DNA of 64,000 nucleotides from Salinilacustrithrix sp003476595 (GTDB lineage: Bacteria > Actinomycetota > Acidimicrobiia > Acidimicrobiales > Salinilacustritrichaceae), in the NCBI GenBank assembly GCA_963972525.1, contig CAXAUZ010000005.1:131579-195578 (forward strand), in the 5' to 3' direction. The notes beneath the pieces were generated by a model that made no database searches, was not told the DNA's origin, and was given only the letters and a program-made list of their open reading frames with translations. Each line of letters starts with the position of its first letter. Within the stretch, counting starts at the first letter, position 1. Position numbers and translations under genes: made by a program. Of this stretch, positions 63,145 to 64,000 are shown piece by piece.

Positions 63145-64000
63145 GTGAACTTCGCCTTCTCCGAAGAGCAGGAAGAGCTGCGCAACATCGTGCGCTCGTT
63201 CCTCGAGAACAAGTCGTCCGAGGAGACCGTCCGTGAGCTGATGGAGACGGAGAAGGGCTTCGACGACGCCGTCTGGAGCCAGATGGCCGAGCAGATGGGT
63301 CTGCAGAGCCTCATCATCCCCGAGGAGTACGGCGGCTCGGGCTACAGCTACGTCGAGCTGTGCGTGGTGCTCGAGGAGATGGGTCGCCGCCTGCTGGCCG
63401 CCCCCTACTTCTCCACCGTCGTCCTCGGCGCCAACACCATCCTCCAGAGCGGCGACGACGCCGCCAAGAAGGACCTCCTCCCCGGCATCGCCTCCGGCGA
63501 GACCAAGGCCACCCTCGCCATCACCGAGTCCAACGGCCGCTGGGACGAGTCCGGCATCGAGGCCACCGCCACCAAGTCGGGCGACGGCTACGCGATCTCG
63601 GGCGAGAAGATGTTCGTGCTCGACGGCCACACCGCCGACCTGATCGTCGTCGCGGCCAAGACCGACGCCGGCACCTCCCTGTTCACCGTGAAGTCCGACG
63701 CCTCGGGCCTCACCCGCGAGGCGCTGTCCACCATGGACCAGACCCGCAAGCAGGCCAAGCTCACCTTCGCCGACACCCCGGCCACGCTGCTCGGCACCGA
63801 GGGCAAGGGCTGGGACGTGCTGTCCACCGTCCTCGACCTCACCGCCGTCGCCCTGGCCGCCGAGCAGGTCGGTGGCGCCCAGTTCGTCCTCGAGATGGCC
63901 GTCCAGTACGCCAAGGACCGCGTCCAGTTCGGCCGGCCCATCGGTTCGTTCCAGGCCATCAAGCACAAGTGCGCCGACATGCTGCTCGAGGTCGAGTCGG
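63145..64000 (+). CDS. Acyl-CoA dehydrogenase, N-terminal part (truncated by window edge)
   Basis: The first 285 residues of an acyl-CoA dehydrogenase: 'MNFAFSEEQEELRNIVRSFLE', 'LQSLIIPEEYGGSGYSYVELCVVLEEMGRRLLAAPYF', 'TLAITESNGRWDESGIEA', 'GAQFVLEMAVQYAKDRVQFGRPIGSFQAIKH'. The 'AITE' loop lacks the usual 'P-x-x-G-S-D' sequence, as in FadE subunits of steroid-type heteromeric dehydrogenases. The start is GTG at 63145 with AGGGAG nine bases upstream. Confidence 0.87.
   Translation, partial: MNFAFSEEQEELRNIVRSFLENKSSEETVRELMETEKGFDDAVWSQMAEQMGLQSLIIPEEYGGSGYSYVELCVVLEEMGRRLLAAPYFSTVVLGANTILQSGDDAAKKDLLPGIASGETKATLAITESNGRWDESGIEATATKSGDGYAISGEKMFVLDGHTADLIVVAAKTDAGTSLFTVKSDASGLTREALSTMDQTRKQAKLTFADTPATLLGTEGKGWDVLSTVLDLTAVALAAEQVGGAQFVLEMAVQYAKDRVQFGRPIGSFQAIKHKCADMLLEVES

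Overview
The window is a chromosomal segment of a high-GC actinobacterium, most likely of the class Acidimicrobiia. This rests on very GC-rich codon use, actinobacterial acyl-CoA and F420 chemistry, SUF-only iron-sulfur assembly with SufU, Thr/Glu-rich extracytoplasmic linkers, and many apparently leaderless starts (a TAnnnT-type -10 box placed 5-9 nt before the start codon). It carries about 60 protein genes, one tRNA, no rRNA, no CRISPR array and no insertion sequence. Coding density is high and the gene content reads as core plus catabolic chromosome, not as a mobile island.

Layout. 1-1.6 kb: 3' end of a class A penicillin-binding protein, then tRNA-Leu(UAA). 1.9-3.8 kb: a TetR regulator divergent from an amidohydrolase, with twin operators between them. 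3.9-10.1 kb: an anti-sigma-type ATPase, a sortase-anchored PhoX-like phosphatase, a three-gene SPFH/zinc-ribbon membrane operon and a degenerate CapA-like protein. 10.1-16.7 kb: SDR, acyl-CoA dehydrogenase, DUF952 protein, response regulator, cytochrome c, and two acyl-CoA ligases (one MatB-like). 16.7-26.2 kb: CorA, nitronate monooxygenase, a membrane-anchored HExxH protein, three F420-type (LLM) oxidoreductases, an EamA transporter and class I fumarase. 26.2-35.1 kb: thioredoxin-fold protein, small membrane and glycosyltransferase genes, acyl-CoA dehydrogenase, a GGDEF-EAL protein, mesaconyl-CoA-hydratase-like MaoC protein and MutY.

35.2-40.2 kb holds the most striking locus. It is a minus-strand operon of an epoxide-hydrolase-like enzyme, a thioredoxin fused to a large partner domain, a UGSC-type selenoprotein read through an in-frame TGA followed by a 10-bp SECIS-like hairpin, a zinc-type alcohol dehydrogenase and a proline-racemase-fold enzyme with altered catalytic residues.

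40.3-46.3 kb: MBL hydrolase, flavin reductase, a heterodimeric ABC exporter whose first subunit seems to start at AUC, and an esterase. 46.4-59.8 kb: a split SUF system, with sufB alone, a sufD-Rieske-sufC operon, and a facing sufC-sufS-sufU operon. Related palindromes lie upstream of sufB and of the second sufC, which suggests one shared regulator. Between the SUF genes lie a DUF6174 lipoprotein, a DUF1028 protein, a penicillin-acylase-family protein, a four-cysteine small protein and a diguanylate cyclase. 59.9-64 kb: tatA, a phosphodiester-glycosidase-like protein, a glyoxalase-II-like hydrolase, a VapBC pair and the start of an acyl-CoA dehydrogenase with an operator-like palindrome at its promoter.

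Two families of intergenic palindromic repeats (three and four copies) sit just after gene ends, mostly between convergent genes.
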